Shown piece by piece: positions 7,943-17,497 of a DNA stretch of 32,148 nt. The stretch comes from Dermatophilaceae bacterium. Lineage in GTDB: Bacteria; Actinomycetota; Actinomycetes; Actinomycetales; Dermatophilaceae. How positions within the stretch are numbered: the first letter of the stretch is position 1; each line of letters begins with the position of its first letter. A program made the translations under genes and the position numbers. Where the stretch lies: positions 1 through 32,148 of the forward strand of contig JAICIN010000005.1 of assembly GCA_025924375.1 (NCBI GenBank), read 5' to 3'. The notes under the pieces are model-generated. The model saw nothing but the letters and a program-made list of their open reading frames with translations. It did no database searches and had not been told where the DNA came from.

Positions 7943-9943
7943 TCAGACCTCGAACGCACCTTCCTCGAGACGCGCCTTCATGGTCGTCAGGAAGCGGGCT
8001 GCGTCGGCGCCGTCCACGACGCGGTGGTCGTAGGACAGTGCCAGGTAGACCATGGAGCGGATCGCGATCGTGCGCCCTCCCTCGGTGTCCTTGACGACCA
8101 CCGGACGCTCGACGACCGCGCCCGTGCCGAGGATCCCGACGTTGGGCTGGTTGATGATCGGCGTGTCGAAGAGGGCACCGCGGCTGCCGGTGTTGGTCAG
8201 CGTGAACGTGCCGCCGCCGAGCTCGTCGGGGGACACCTTGTTGGTGCGGGTGCGCTCCGCGAGGTCGGCGATCTTCCGCGCCAGCCCGGCGATGTTGAGG
8301 TCCCCGGCGTCCTTGATGACGGGGACGAGCAGCCCCCGGTCCGTGTCCACGGCGATGCCGAGGTTCTCGGCGCCGTGGTAGGTGATCTGGTCACCCTCGA
8401 CGCTCGAGTTGACGCTCGGGTGCTGCTTGAGCGCCTCGACGGCCGCGAGCGCGAAGAACGGCAGGAAGCTCAGCTTGGTGCCCTCACGCTCCTCGAAGGT
8501 CTTCTTCGTGCGGTCACGCAGTCGCGCGATCTTCGTGACGTCGACCTCGACGACCGTGGTGAGCTGCGCCGAGACCTGCAGCGACTCGACCATGCGCTGC
8601 GCGATGACCTTGCGCAGCCGGCTCATCTTCTCGGTGGTCCCGCGCTTCGGCGACACCTGCACACCGGCGCCACTCGGGGCCGCCGCGGCGGCCGCGGGCT
8701 GCTGCGCCTGGACCGGCTGGGCCGGCTGGGCCTGCGCCTCACGGGCCTTGGCGGCGTCGAGGACGTCCTGCTTGCGGATCCGCCCACCGATCCCTGTGCC
8801 CTGCAAGGAGCCGAGGTCGACTCCGTGCTCGGCGGCGAGCTTGCGCACGAGCGGCGTGACGTATGCCGACGCGTCGCCTCCCTGACCACCCGCACCGGAG
8901 GGCGCGGCTTGCTGCGGTTGCGAGGGCGCCTGCTGCTGCGGTGCCTGCTGCTGGGGCGCTTGCTGTTGCGGTGCCTCCTGCGCCTGCGCGCGCTGCTCCG
9001 CCTGGGCCGGGCGCTCGTGCTCGGTCTGGGAGGGCGCCTGTGGCTGGGCGCCGGCTTGTGTCTGCTGGGGCTGCTCAGGCTGGGTCGGCGCCTGCTGGGG
9101 CTGCTCAGGCTGGGCCGGCGCCTGCTGGGGCTGCTCAGGCTGTGCCGGCGCCTGCTGGGCCGGCGCGGTGGACTGCTGCGCACCACCGGCGGACCCACCG
9201 ATGATCGCGAGGTCGGCGCCGACGGGCACCGTGTCGTCCTCGTTGACGAGGATCTTCGTGAGCACCCCGGCCACCGGGGACGGGATCTCGGTGTCGACCT
9301 TGTCGGTGGAGACCTCGAGGGGCGCCTCGTCGACCTCGACCGTGTCGCCCTCGGACTTCAGCCACCGCGTGACCGTGCCCTCCGTGACCGACTCGCCCAG
9401 GGCCGGCATGGTGATCCTCTGGCCCTCGCCGGCACCACCCTGCTGCTGGCCGCCCTGCTGCTGCTGGCCGCCGCCCTGCTGCTGGCCGCCCTGCTGCTGG
9501 CCGCCCTGCTGCTGGCCGCCCTGCTGCTGGCCGCCCTGCTGCTGGCCGGCGCCCTGCTCCTGCGGCGACGGCGGTTGCTCCTGCGGCTGCTCCTCGGGGG
9601 CCTGGGCCTGCTGCGCCTGGTCCTGCTGCGCCTCTCCGGACACCTGCTGCTGGCCACCCTGCGCCGCCGCGCCGCCACCCTGGTCCCCGGACGACTCCGC
9701 AGCGGAACCGTCGCCGATGACTGCGAGGTCTGCGCCGACCGGCACGGTGTCATCCTCGTTGACGAGGATCTCCTGCAGCACGCCGGCCACCGGGGACGGG
9801 ATCTCGGTGTCCACCTTGTCGGTCGAGACCTCGAGGAGTGGCTCGTCGACCTCGACGGTGTCACCGACGTTCTTGAGCCAGCGCGTCACGGTGCCCTCGG
9901 TGACGGACTCGCCGAGGGCTGGCATGGTCACGCGTTCAGACAT
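7943..9943 (-). CDS. sucB: 2-oxoacid dehydrogenase E2 component (dihydrolipoamide acyl/succinyltransferase), two lipoyl domains
   Basis: Two near-identical lipoyl domains ([18 protein letters not shown]...[19 protein letters not shown]), E3-binding domain ([34 protein letters not shown]), catalytic domain ending [15 protein letters not shown]. Confidence 0.95.
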   Translation of the reverse strand: MSERVTMPALGESVTEGTVTRWLKNVGDTVEVDEPLLEVSTDKVDTEIPSPVAGVLQEILVNEDDTVPVGADLAVIGDGSAAESSGDQGGGAAAQGGQQQVSGEAQQDQAQQAQAPEEQPQEQPPSPQEQGAGQQQGGQQQGGQQQGGQQQGGQQQGGGQQQQGGQQQGGAGEGQRITMPALGESVTEGTVTRWLKSEGDTVEVDEAPLEVSTDKVDTEIPSPVAGVLTKILVNEDDTVPVGADLAIIGGSAGGAQQSTAPAQQAPAQPEQPQQAPAQPEQPQQAPTQPEQPQQTQAGAQPQAPSQTEHERPAQAEQRAQAQEAPQQQAPQQQAPQQQAPSQPQQAAPSGAGGQGGDASAYVTPLVRKLAAEHGVDLGSLQGTGIGGRIRKQDVLDAAKAREAQAQPAQPVQAQQPAAAAAAPSGAGVQVSPKRGTTEKMSRLRKVIAQRMVESLQVSAQLTTVVEVDVTKIARLRDRTKKTFEEREGTKLSFLPFFALAAVEALKQHPSVNSSVEGDQITYHGAENLGIAVDTDRGLLVPVIKDAGDLNIAGLARKIADLAERTRTNKVSPDELGGGTFTLTNTGSRGALFDTPIINQPNVGILGTGAVVERPVVVKDTEGGRTIAIRSMVYLALSYDHRVVDGADAARFLTTMKARLEEGAFEV
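9061..9150. repeat. Three 30-bp in-frame repeats encoding [10 protein letters not shown] in the E2 linker
   Basis: Units begin at 9061, 9091 and 9121 (TGCTGGGGCTGCTCAGGCTGxGxCGGCGCC). Confidence 0.85.
9437..9550. repeat. 15-bp in-frame tandem repeat encoding GGQQQ in the E2 inter-lipoyl linker
   Basis: Repeated CCCTGCTGCTGGCCG; protein [39 protein letters not shown]. Confidence 0.9.
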
Positions 9944-9979
9944 GTCCTCTATCTCCTGTGGTGTCGTGGTCGCTGGCGA

Positions 9980-11359
9980 TCAGCTGTGGGCGTGGAGCGG
10001 CTTGCCGGCCAGGGCGAGGTGGGCCTCGCCGAGCGCCTCGTTCTGGGTCGGGTGCGCGTGGACCAGGGCGGCGACGTCGGAGGGGAGCGCATCCCAGTTG
10101 ACGATGAGCTGCGCCTCACCGACCTGCTCACCCATGCGCGCACCGATCATGTGGACGCCCACGACGGGGCCGTCCTTCTCGCGGACGAGCTTCACGAAGC
10201 CCTGGGTCTGGAGGATCTGGGACTTGCCGTTGCCGCCGAGGTTGTACTCGTAGGTCTCGACCTCGCCGTAGCGCTCCCGGGCCTGGCTCTCCGTCAGGCC
10301 CACGGAGGCGATCTCCGGGTCGCAGTAGGTGACCCGCGGGATCCCGCTCTCCTCGATCACGGCCGGGGAAAGCCCTGCGATCTCCTCGGCGACGAAGATG
10401 CCCTGGGCGAAACCGCGGTGCGCGAGCTGCAGGCCCGGGACGATGTCGCCGACGGCGAAGACACCCTCGACCCCCGTCCGGCAGCGCTCGTCGGTCGCGA
10501 CATAGCCACGGTCGAGCCGGACCCCTGCCTCCTCGTAGCCGAGGCCCTCGGTCACCGGACCGCGGCCGACCGCGACGAGGAGGAGGTCGGCCTCGATGCT
10601 CTCCCCGCCCTCCAGCTCGACACGCACGGTGTCGCCGGACTGCGTCGCGCCGCTGAAGCGGACGCCGGTCCGGAAGGCGATGCCGCGCTTGCGGAAGCTG
10701 CGCTCGAGCTGCTTCGAGAGCGACTCGTCCTCCGCGGCGACGAGCCGGGGCAGCGCCTCGACGATGGTCACCTCCGAGCCGAAGGACCGGAAGACCGAGG
10801 CGAACTCGACACCGATGACCCCGCCGCCGAGGACGACGACGCGGGGAGGAACGGTGTCGAGCTGCAGCGCCTGCTCGCTGGTCATGATCCGACCCCCGAT
10901 CTCGAGGCCGGGCAGTGTCTTCGGCGTCGACCCGGTGGCCAGCACGATGGCGCGACCCTCGAGGCGACGGCCAGCGACCTCGACGGTCCGGGAGTCCGCG
11001 AGGCGGCCCTCGCCCTCGACGTACTCGATGCGGCGCGACTTCACCAGGCCCTGCAAGCCCTTGTAGAGACGGTCGACGACACCACCCTTGTACGCGTTGA
11101 CCCCCGCCATGTCGACGGACTCGAAGGTCGTCTTGACACCGAACTTCTCGCCCTCCCGGGCGGAGTCGGCCACCTCGGCGGCATGGAGCAGCGCCTTGGT
11201 GGGGATGCACCCCACGTGCAGGCACGTCCCGCCGAGCTTCCCCTTCTCGACGAGGACGACACGCAGACCCAGCTCCGCGGCGCGCAGGGCGCAGGCGTAC
11301 CCACCGCTGCCACCGCCCAGGACGACGACGTCATAGGGGGCCTCGGCGCCAGCCGACAT
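9980..11359 (-). CDS. lpdA: Dihydrolipoyl dehydrogenase (E3)
   Basis: YDVVVLGGGSGGYACALRAAELGLRVVLVEKGKLGGTCLHVGCIPTKALLH redox-active CxxxxC; ATG 11359 with AAGGAGC upstream. Confidence 0.96.
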   Translation of the reverse strand: MSAGAEAPYDVVVLGGGSGGYACALRAAELGLRVVLVEKGKLGGTCLHVGCIPTKALLHAAEVADSAREGEKFGVKTTFESVDMAGVNAYKGGVVDRLYKGLQGLVKSRRIEYVEGEGRLADSRTVEVAGRRLEGRAIVLATGSTPKTLPGLEIGGRIMTSEQALQLDTVPPRVVVLGGGVIGVEFASVFRSFGSEVTIVEALPRLVAAEDESLSKQLERSFRKRGIAFRTGVRFSGATQSGDTVRVELEGGESIEADLLLVAVGRGPVTEGLGYEEAGVRLDRGYVATDERCRTGVEGVFAVGDIVPGLQLAHRGFAQGIFVAEEIAGLSPAVIEESGIPRVTYCDPEIASVGLTESQARERYGEVETYEYNLGGNGKSQILQTQGFVKLVREKDGPVVGVHMIGARMGEQVGEAQLIVNWDALPSDVAALVHAHPTQNEALGEAHLALAGKPLHAHS

Positions 11360-11516
11360 CTGCGTCGCTCCTTGCCTGTTGGGCTCTTCGGACACCGCGG
11401 CCACCGCCGAGCGGCAGGTCCTGCCTTGGCGCGAGCCGACAGAGTGCATCTTGTCACTGAACGCGGCGCCCGGCGCAACCAGGTCCGCCTGGTGGAGCGG
11501 CCCTATCCTTGGCGCC

Positions 11517-11858
11517 ATGGCGTGGTGGAGACGGGGCGGCCGGACACGTGTGGGACGGCAGGGACCGTCCGACGGCCCCAACATGCGGGTCGACCACGAC
11601 GCCGTCCGCAAGCACCTCACGGCCTTCGTCCAGAGCCACCACGGGGTCGAGGCCTACGTCGAACCCCCGACCAACGTCACCTCCAGCACCCTGATCCTCA
11701 TCGCCCACGATGGCGAGTGGACCCGCCGCGCGGCCGGGACCCGCCAGGCCGCCTTCGAGCTCGCCCGAGCTCTCGGCGTCCCGGTCTACGACGTCCACCT
11801 CACGGGCTACCCGCAGCGGATGCGCGACTGGAACTCTCGACAGCGCGGCAAGGACTGA
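11517..11858 (+). CDS. Conserved hypothetical protein (~113 aa)
   Basis: MAWWRRGGRTRVGRQGPSDGPNMRVDHDAVRKHLTAFVQSHHGVEAYVEPPTNVTSSTLILIAHDGEWTRR...; leaderless-type promoter TATCCT-N7-ATG. Confidence 0.8.
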   Translation: MAWWRRGGRTRVGRQGPSDGPNMRVDHDAVRKHLTAFVQSHHGVEAYVEPPTNVTSSTLILIAHDGEWTRRAAGTRQAAFELARALGVPVYDVHLTGYPQRMRDWNSRQRGKD

Positions 11859-11991
11859 GCTCGCCGGCCGCCGCGCTGGGCGCGCCACGCCCGGGGCGAC
11901 GCGCGGCCGTCAATGCAGTGGAGCGGCTGGCCGGTCGATGACACGCTGTGCCCGAGGACGCTGGTCGCGTCCCGGACACGAGGAGGGCACC

Positions 11992-12183
11992 ATGACGAGC
12001 GGCAAGGGCAACGAGCGGCCGGCAGCGAGCGAGGACGTCAAGCGGCGTTTCCGGGAGGCTCTCGACCGCAAGCACGCCCACGGCGGCACCGACGTCTCCG
12101 ACGACCAGGACCGTTCGAAGGTGGGCCACTCCAAGGGGCCGGCCCACCAGCAGCAGATGTTCCGGCGCAAGAGCGGCGGCTGA
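11992..12183 (+). CDS. DUF5302 family small protein
   Basis: MTSGKGNERPAASEDVKRRFREALDRKHAHGGTDVSDDQDRSKVGHSKGPAHQQQMFRRKSGG; AGGAGG SD upstream. Confidence 0.85.
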   Translation: MTSGKGNERPAASEDVKRRFREALDRKHAHGGTDVSDDQDRSKVGHSKGPAHQQQMFRRKSGG

Positions 12184-12215
12184 CCCCTCGGCCCACCGCC
12201 ACCGCCGCCCCTCCT

Positions 12216-12267
12216 GCGGTTGGGTGCCCAAACGCCGTCCATACCGAGCGGTTGGGCACCCAATCGC
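12216..12267. repeat. Long-stem inverted repeat, copy 1
   Basis: GCGGTTGGGTGCCCAAACGC (12216-12235), 12-nt loop, GCGGTTGGGCACCCAATCGC (12248-12267); about 20-bp stem with one wobble and one mismatch. Confidence 0.85.
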
Positions 12268-12300
12268 GAAGGGGGGCAGCGCACGAGATCGCCCGATCCT

Positions 12301-12352
12301 GCGGTTGGGTGCCCAAACGCCGCCCATAGCGAGCAGTTGGGCACCCAATCGC
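12301..12352. repeat. Long-stem inverted repeat, copy 2 (85 bp after copy 1)
   Basis: GCGGTTGGGTGCCCAAACGC (12301-12320), loop CGCCCATAGCGA, GCAGTTGGGCACCCAATCGC (12333-12352). Confidence 0.85.
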
Positions 12353-12384
12353 GAAGGGGAGGGGGAGGGGCAGGAGCAGGGCGA

Positions 12385-12406
12385 GGGGGCGGGGGCGGGT
12401 GCGGGG
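12385..12406 (+). other. Canonical G-quadruplex-forming tract
   Basis: GGGGG-C-GGGGG-C-GGG-TGC-GGGG on the + strand next to the hairpin repeats. Confidence 0.5.
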
Positions 12407-12419
12407 CGGCCGCGAGACG

Positions 12420-13940
12420 TCAGCCGGCGAAACCCTCGGCGAGCGCGAGGAGGGTGCCGACCCCGAAGCCGGTGCCGCCCTGGGGCGTGTAGCCCCAGGG
12501 GCTGCCCTCGTTGAACGACGGGCCCGCGATGTCGTAGTGGGCCCACGGTGTGCCCTCGGGCACGAACTCCTTGAGGAACAGCCCGGCGGTCAGCATGCCG
12601 CCCCAGCGCTCGCCCTTGTGGGCCAGGTCCGCGACGGTGGAGTCGAGCTGCGCCCGCAGGTCGGTGGGCAGCGGCATCGGCCAGGCAGCCTCGCCCGCGG
12701 AGCCGGCCGCGTCGCAGACGCGCTGCCGGAACCCGTCGTCGTTGCCCATGACCCCGGCGACCCGCGCGCCCAGGGCGACCATCTGGGCCCCGGTCAGCGT
12801 CGCGATGTCGACCACGGCGTCGGGCTTCGCCTCAGCGGCCAGGCAGAGGCCGTCGCCGAGCACCATCCGGCCCTCGGCGTCGGTGTCGATGATCTCGACC
12901 GTCGTGCCGTTGCGCATGGTGACGACGTCACCGGGCCGCTGGGCGGTCCCGCTCGGCATGTTCTCGGCGAGGCAGAGGTAGCCGGTGACCGCGACGGGCA
13001 CCCCGAGCTCGGCAGCCGCGAACACGGTCGCGGCAACGGCGGCCGCGCCGGCCATGTCGGACTTCATGGTGAGCATCGAGGCCGGCGGCTTGATGCAGAG
13101 GCCGCCGGAGTCGAAGGTGATGCCCTTGCCCACCAGGGCAAGCGAAGCCTTCGCGCGCGACGGCGACCAGCTCACCGTCACGATGCGGGGCGGGCGCGAC
13201 GAGCCCTGACCGACGCCGACGATGCCGCCGAAACCGCCCTTGGCGAGCGCCTTCTCGTCGAGGACGGTGACCGTCACCTTGGCGCTGGAGGCCGCGGCCC
13301 GCTCGCGGACCGAGTCGGTGAAGGACTGCGGGTAGAGCAGGTTCGGCGGGGTGTTGACGAGGTCCCGGGCATAGGCCTTGGCCTCCGCGAGGACCGCGGC
13401 GCGGCGCGCGGCAGCCTTGACGGCCTTGTCACGCCCCTTCTCCACGACGACGGTCACCGTCGAGGGCGCCTCGCGGTCGTCCCCGCGCCCGCGCTTCCCG
13501 GACGTGGGCCGGGAGGCCCGCTGGCCGGCATACCGGTAGGCACCGAGCGCGGCGCCCTCGGCGACCGCGGCCATGGAGGAGGCGTCCTCGGTGGGAAGGG
13601 CCACGCCGACCGTCGCCACACCGGTGAGCGCGCGCACCGCGCTGCCGGCGGCGCGCCGCAGGACCTCGTGGTCGACAGCGCCGTCGGCCGCCGAGCCGAG
13701 ACCGGTCAGGACGACCAGGGGCGCGGTCACGCCGGGTACCGCTGGGACCTTGAGGACCTCCTCCGGCTTTCCCTTGCCGCCCAACGTCTTCAGGGCGGTC
13801 TCGAGGTGGCCCGCCGACGCCTTCGGGAGCCCGTGACCGGGTGCCAGCTCGGCGCCGGAGCCGGAGGTGACGGTGCCGAGGACGAGCACGTCGGCCTTGA
13901 GGTCGTGGGCGGGGCGGTCGGAGACGTTGACGGTCGTCAC
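12420..13940 (-). CDS. pepA: Leucyl aminopeptidase (M17)
   Basis: [34 protein letters not shown] and NTDAEGR-type motif ([16 protein letters not shown]); GTG start 13940 with AAGGAA upstream. Confidence 0.95.
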   Translation of the reverse strand: MTTVNVSDRPAHDLKADVLVLGTVTSGSGAELAPGHGLPKASAGHLETALKTLGGKGKPEEVLKVPAVPGVTAPLVVLTGLGSAADGAVDHEVLRRAAGSAVRALTGVATVGVALPTEDASSMAAVAEGAALGAYRYAGQRASRPTSGKRGRGDDREAPSTVTVVVEKGRDKAVKAAARRAAVLAEAKAYARDLVNTPPNLLYPQSFTDSVRERAAASSAKVTVTVLDEKALAKGGFGGIVGVGQGSSRPPRIVTVSWSPSRAKASLALVGKGITFDSGGLCIKPPASMLTMKSDMAGAAAVAATVFAAAELGVPVAVTGYLCLAENMPSGTAQRPGDVVTMRNGTTVEIIDTDAEGRMVLGDGLCLAAEAKPDAVVDIATLTGAQMVALGARVAGVMGNDDGFRQRVCDAAGSAGEAAWPMPLPTDLRAQLDSTVADLAHKGERWGGMLTAGLFLKEFVPEGTPWAHYDIAGPSFNEGSPWGYTPQGGTGFGVGTLLALAEGFAG

Positions 13941-14031
13941 GGTGTCGTTCCTTGCTGTCCGGTGGGTGTGCCTGACGCAGGATAGCCGTGCCGGTGGGGA
14001 CCGCCCGTGGTGTGGCGGTACCGTCTCGGCC

Positions 14032-15138
14032 ATGAGCAACGGCGCCCTGAAGACCTCTCCCGTCCACGACCGCCACGTCGCGCTCGGCGCCAAGATGGCC
14101 GACTTCGGCGGCTGGGAGATGCCGATCGAGTACCCGGGTGGCGGCGTCGTCCGCGAGCACACCGTCGTGCGGACCTCCGTGGGCATCTTCGACGTCTCGC
14201 ACCTGGGCAAGGCAAGCGTGCGCGGGCCGGGAGCCAGGGAGCTCGTCAACCGCTGCCTCGCGAACGACCTCGGTCGGATCGAGCCCGGCAAGGCGCAGTA
14301 CACGTTGTGCTGCAACGACACCGGTGGGGTCGTCGACGACCTCATCGCCTACCTGCGGGCCGACGACGACGTCTTCCTCATCCCCAACGCCGCCAACACC
14401 GCCGCCGTCGTCGAGCTCCTCGCCGCCGCCGCGCCCGACGACGTGGAGGTGCGCGACCTGCACGAGGACTTCGGCGTCCTGGCCGTGCAGGGCAGCAAGA
14501 GCGACGAGGTCCTGACGGCCCTCGGGCTGCCGGCCGGTCACGAGTACATGTCGTTCGTCGACGCGCAGTGGGAGGGCGTGCCGGTCACCGTGTGCCGCAC
14601 CGGCTACACGGGGGAGCGCGGCTACGAGGTCGTGGCGCCGTGGGAGGCGACCGCGCGCCTGTGGGACGCGCTGCTCACCGCTGCCGAGCCGTATGCCGGC
14701 CTGCCCTGCGGGCTCGGGTCGCGCGACACCCTGCGCACCGAGATGGGCTACGCCCTGCACGGGCACGAGCTGACCCCGGAGATCACGCCGGTCCAGGCCC
14801 GCGTGGGCTGGGCGGTCGGATGGAAGAAGGAGCAGTTCTGGGGGAAGGAGGCGCTCGAGAAGGAGAAGGCGCAGGGCCCGCGGAGGGTGTCGTGGGGGCT
14901 TCTCGCGACGGGCCGCGGCATCCCGCGCGCGGCCTGCGAGGTGCGCTCGGGCGGTGAGGTGGTCGGCGTCGTGACCTCCGGGACGTTCTCGCCCACCCTG
15001 AAGCAGGGGATCGCCCTCGCCCTGCTCGCGCCGACGGTGGCCGCCGGTGACCAGGTGGTCGTCGACGTCCGCGGCCGTGAGGTGCCCGCCGAGGTGACGA
15101 GGCCGCCGTTCGTCGAGGTCGACGTCCGCGAGGGCTGA
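14032..15138 (+). CDS. gcvT: Glycine cleavage system aminomethyltransferase
   Basis: [86 protein letters not shown]. Confidence 0.96.
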   Translation: MSNGALKTSPVHDRHVALGAKMADFGGWEMPIEYPGGGVVREHTVVRTSVGIFDVSHLGKASVRGPGARELVNRCLANDLGRIEPGKAQYTLCCNDTGGVVDDLIAYLRADDDVFLIPNAANTAAVVELLAAAAPDDVEVRDLHEDFGVLAVQGSKSDEVLTALGLPAGHEYMSFVDAQWEGVPVTVCRTGYTGERGYEVVAPWEATARLWDALLTAAEPYAGLPCGLGSRDTLRTEMGYALHGHELTPEITPVQARVGWAVGWKKEQFWGKEALEKEKAQGPRRVSWGLLATGRGIPRAACEVRSGGEVVGVVTSGTFSPTLKQGIALALLAPTVAAGDQVVVDVRGREVPAEVTRPPFVEVDVREG

Positions 15139-15206
15139 GGAGGAGCGGCTTCTGGCCAAGGCCGGAGGCTCCTGCGGGTGTCGGTGGCGGGTCGTAGCGT
15201 CCTGTC

Positions 15207-16088
15207 ATGCGCTACGGGTTCGTGGTTCCGTTCGCCGACGAGCGGCAGTTCGCCGACCTCGCCGTGCTCGGTGAGGAGTGCGGCTGGGACGGCGTCTTCA
15301 CCTGGGAGGCGGTGTTCGGCGTCGACGCGTGGGTCACGCTCGGCGCGGCCGCCATGGCCACCGACCGGATCCGCCTCGGCACGCTGCTCACGCCCGTCTC
15401 CCGCATCCGTCCCTGGGACCTCGCGAGCCGGGTCGCCAGCGTCGACCGGGTCAGCCGCGGACGCGTCGTGCTCAGCGCCGGCCTCGGTGCCGTCCACGAG
15501 GGCTGGACGGCGTTCGAGGCCGACGAGGGCCGCGCGGTGCGGGCGCAGAAGGTCGACGAGTGCCTGGAGGTCTACGCCGGTCTGCTCGCCGGGCAGCCGT
15601 TCTCCTTCGATGGCCGTCACTACCGCGCCCGGCCGACCGACTTCAACCTGCCGCCTCCGCCGGTCCAGCGGCCGCACCCGCCGGTCTGGGTCGTCGGCGC
15701 GTTCGTGCCCGGGCGGGCCCGGCAGCCGTCGCTCGAGCGGGCGGCCCGCTGGGAGGGCCTGCTGCCCAGCATCGTGCGGCCGGTTCCCTCCGCGGCGGAG
15801 GCGCCGGCAGACGTCGGCGACGGCTCGGCGCCGTATGACCTGGAGTCCTTCGCCGAGGTCGTGGGCCGGGTGCGCGCGCTCCGGCAGGAGCAGGGCCGGC
15901 GGTGGGACGGCTACGACGTCGTCGTCGAGGGCGACAGCACCGGCGAGTTCGTGCGCCTGGAAGGGCGCCCCGCCGACTGGGAGGCCGCGGGGGCGACGTG
16001 GTGGGTCGAGAGCTGGTGGACGGTGCCGCCGGCTGAGGAGGGGCTGGCCGAGGTCCGCCGCCGGGTGGCGGCCGGACCACCGGCATGA
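15207..16088 (+). CDS. LLM-class (F420/FMN-dependent) oxidoreductase
   Basis: MRYGFVVPFADERQFADLAVLGEECGWDGVFTWEAVFGVDAWVTLGAAAMATDRIRLGTLLTPVSRIRPWDLASRVASVDRVSRGRVVLSAGLG. Confidence 0.9.
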   Translation: MRYGFVVPFADERQFADLAVLGEECGWDGVFTWEAVFGVDAWVTLGAAAMATDRIRLGTLLTPVSRIRPWDLASRVASVDRVSRGRVVLSAGLGAVHEGWTAFEADEGRAVRAQKVDECLEVYAGLLAGQPFSFDGRHYRARPTDFNLPPPPVQRPHPPVWVVGAFVPGRARQPSLERAARWEGLLPSIVRPVPSAAEAPADVGDGSAPYDLESFAEVVGRVRALRQEQGRRWDGYDVVVEGDSTGEFVRLEGRPADWEAAGATWWVESWWTVPPAEEGLAEVRRRVAAGPPA

Positions 16089-16129
16089 CCCGGGGCGCGG
16101 CCGCGGCGGGGGGGCCGGGCCTCGCGCCG

Positions 16130-16930
16130 TCAGCGCTGCGGCACCACCGCGATGAGGATCGCGGCACACGCGAGGCCGGCGGTGAGGGCCACCTCCACCG
16201 CAGCGCCGAGCACGTCACCCGTGATCCCCCCGAGCCGCCTGCGGCAGTGAGCCACGACGACGACCCCGGCGGCGACGGCGGCGGCCAGCACGACAGGTCC
16301 GGACCACCCCGCGGCTGGGAGCGCCACGCCGGCCGCCGCCGACACCAGCACCGCGAGCGCGGCCGCAACGGCAAGCGCCACGGGTGCGACCGTCCCCGCG
16401 ACGAGCACGCCGAGGCCACCCGCCCGGGCCGCCGGCACTCCCCGCCGACAGGCCCAGGCAAGGACGTGACGTGAACCGAGCCACGCGACCGCGGCGAGGA
16501 CCGTCCCACCGAGCGAGGGCAGCAGCACGGCCAGCCCCGCGGCCTGGACCAGCAGGCAGAGCACGACCGCCGCCACCCCCGAGGGCCCGATGTCGGACGC
16601 CTTCATCGCCTGCAGCGACGTGGTCGCGTCGTAGCCCGCCGAGAGGCCGTCGGCGGTGTCGGCCAGGCCGTCGAGGTGCATCGCGCGGGTGAGCAGCACC
16701 TCGACGAGGAGCACCAGGGCGGCGATGAGCAGGGGGAGGGCGGGCGCGGTGGGCCCGCCGGCGCGCCCCAGTCGGGCGAGGAGGTGGCCCGCGGCCAGCG
16801 CCACGGCGGCCGGTGCGCTCGTCAGCGGGGCCAGCACCATCGCGGCGGCCGCACTCCGCCGCTCGACCGTGGGAAGCCTCCCGACCGGGACGGCCGTGAG
16901 CATGCCGAAGGCGAGCCGGAGGACGTTCAC
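16130..16930 (-). CDS. cobS: Adenosylcobinamide-GDP ribazoletransferase
   Basis: LTRAMHLDGLADTADGLSAGYDATTSLQAMKASDIGPSGVAAVVLCLLVQ, polytopic membrane protein. Confidence 0.93.
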   Translation of the reverse strand: MNVLRLAFGMLTAVPVGRLPTVERRSAAAAMVLAPLTSAPAAVALAAGHLLARLGRAGGPTAPALPLLIAALVLLVEVLLTRAMHLDGLADTADGLSAGYDATTSLQAMKASDIGPSGVAAVVLCLLVQAAGLAVLLPSLGGTVLAAVAWLGSRHVLAWACRRGVPAARAGGLGVLVAGTVAPVALAVAAALAVLVSAAAGVALPAAGWSGPVVLAAAVAAGVVVVAHCRRRLGGITGDVLGAAVEVALTAGLACAAILIAVVPQR

Positions 16931-16945
16931 GGTGGCGCGGCGGCC

Positions 16946-17497
16946 TCAGCCGCCGACGACGGGTGCGCCGCTCAGGTCGAGCACCCGCCCCGCCACCACG
17001 AGCGCGACCCGGTCGCTGGCGGCCGACACCGCGGCGTTGAGGCGGCCCAGCTCGTCGCGGAAGATCCGCCCGGACGCCGTCGGCGGCACCACGCCGAGGC
17101 CCGCCTCGTTGCTGACCGCGACGACGTCGACGGGCGCCTGGCCCCAGGCCGCGAGGAGCTCGTGGGTGGCCAGCGCCATCACGGCGGAGACGTGAGCCGG
17201 CGCGTGCCAGCCGCACAGGCCGTCGACCACCCGCGTCATCCACGTGCCGAGGCAGTCGATGAGCACGGGCTGGCTCGCCTGGCCGAGCGCGCCGACGAGG
17301 TCGAGGGTCTCCAGGGTGGTCCAGTGGTCGGGGCGGGAGGCCTGGTGGTGGCGGATCCGGGCGTCCCACTCGGGGTCCGTCCCGTCGACCGGTGCCCCCG
17401 GTGCCACGTACGTCACCGGGCCGTTCCCCGTGAGGAGGGACTCGGCATACCGGCTCTTGCCGCTGCGGACACCGCCGAGGACCAGGGTCGTCGTCAC
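16946..17497 (-). CDS. cobU: Bifunctional adenosylcobinamide kinase / adenosylcobinamide-phosphate guanylyltransferase
   Basis: VTTTLVLGGVRSGKSRYAESLL (Walker A), VLIDCLGTWMTR, VVAVSNEAGLGVVPPTASGRIFRDELGRLN; GTG start overlaps the upstream stop. Confidence 0.95.
   Translation of the reverse strand: MTTTLVLGGVRSGKSRYAESLLTGNGPVTYVAPGAPVDGTDPEWDARIRHHQASRPDHWTTLETLDLVGALGQASQPVLIDCLGTWMTRVVDGLCGWHAPAHVSAVMALATHELLAAWGQAPVDVVAVSNEAGLGVVPPTASGRIFRDELGRLNAAVSAASDRVALVVAGRVLDLSGAPVVGG

Noticed and set aside
7679-11941. 1420-aa plus-strand ORF
   Set aside because: Antisense to sucB and lpdA; long spurious frame caused by high GC; low-complexity translation; true genes on the minus strand are unmistakable.
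12216-12352. CRISPR-like array
   Set aside because: Only two units, each an internal inverted repeat; no spacer regularity and no cas genes.
12220-12514. Small ORFs translating the hairpin/G-rich region
   Set aside because: No RBS or promoter, low-complexity products; region better explained as structured intergenic repeats.
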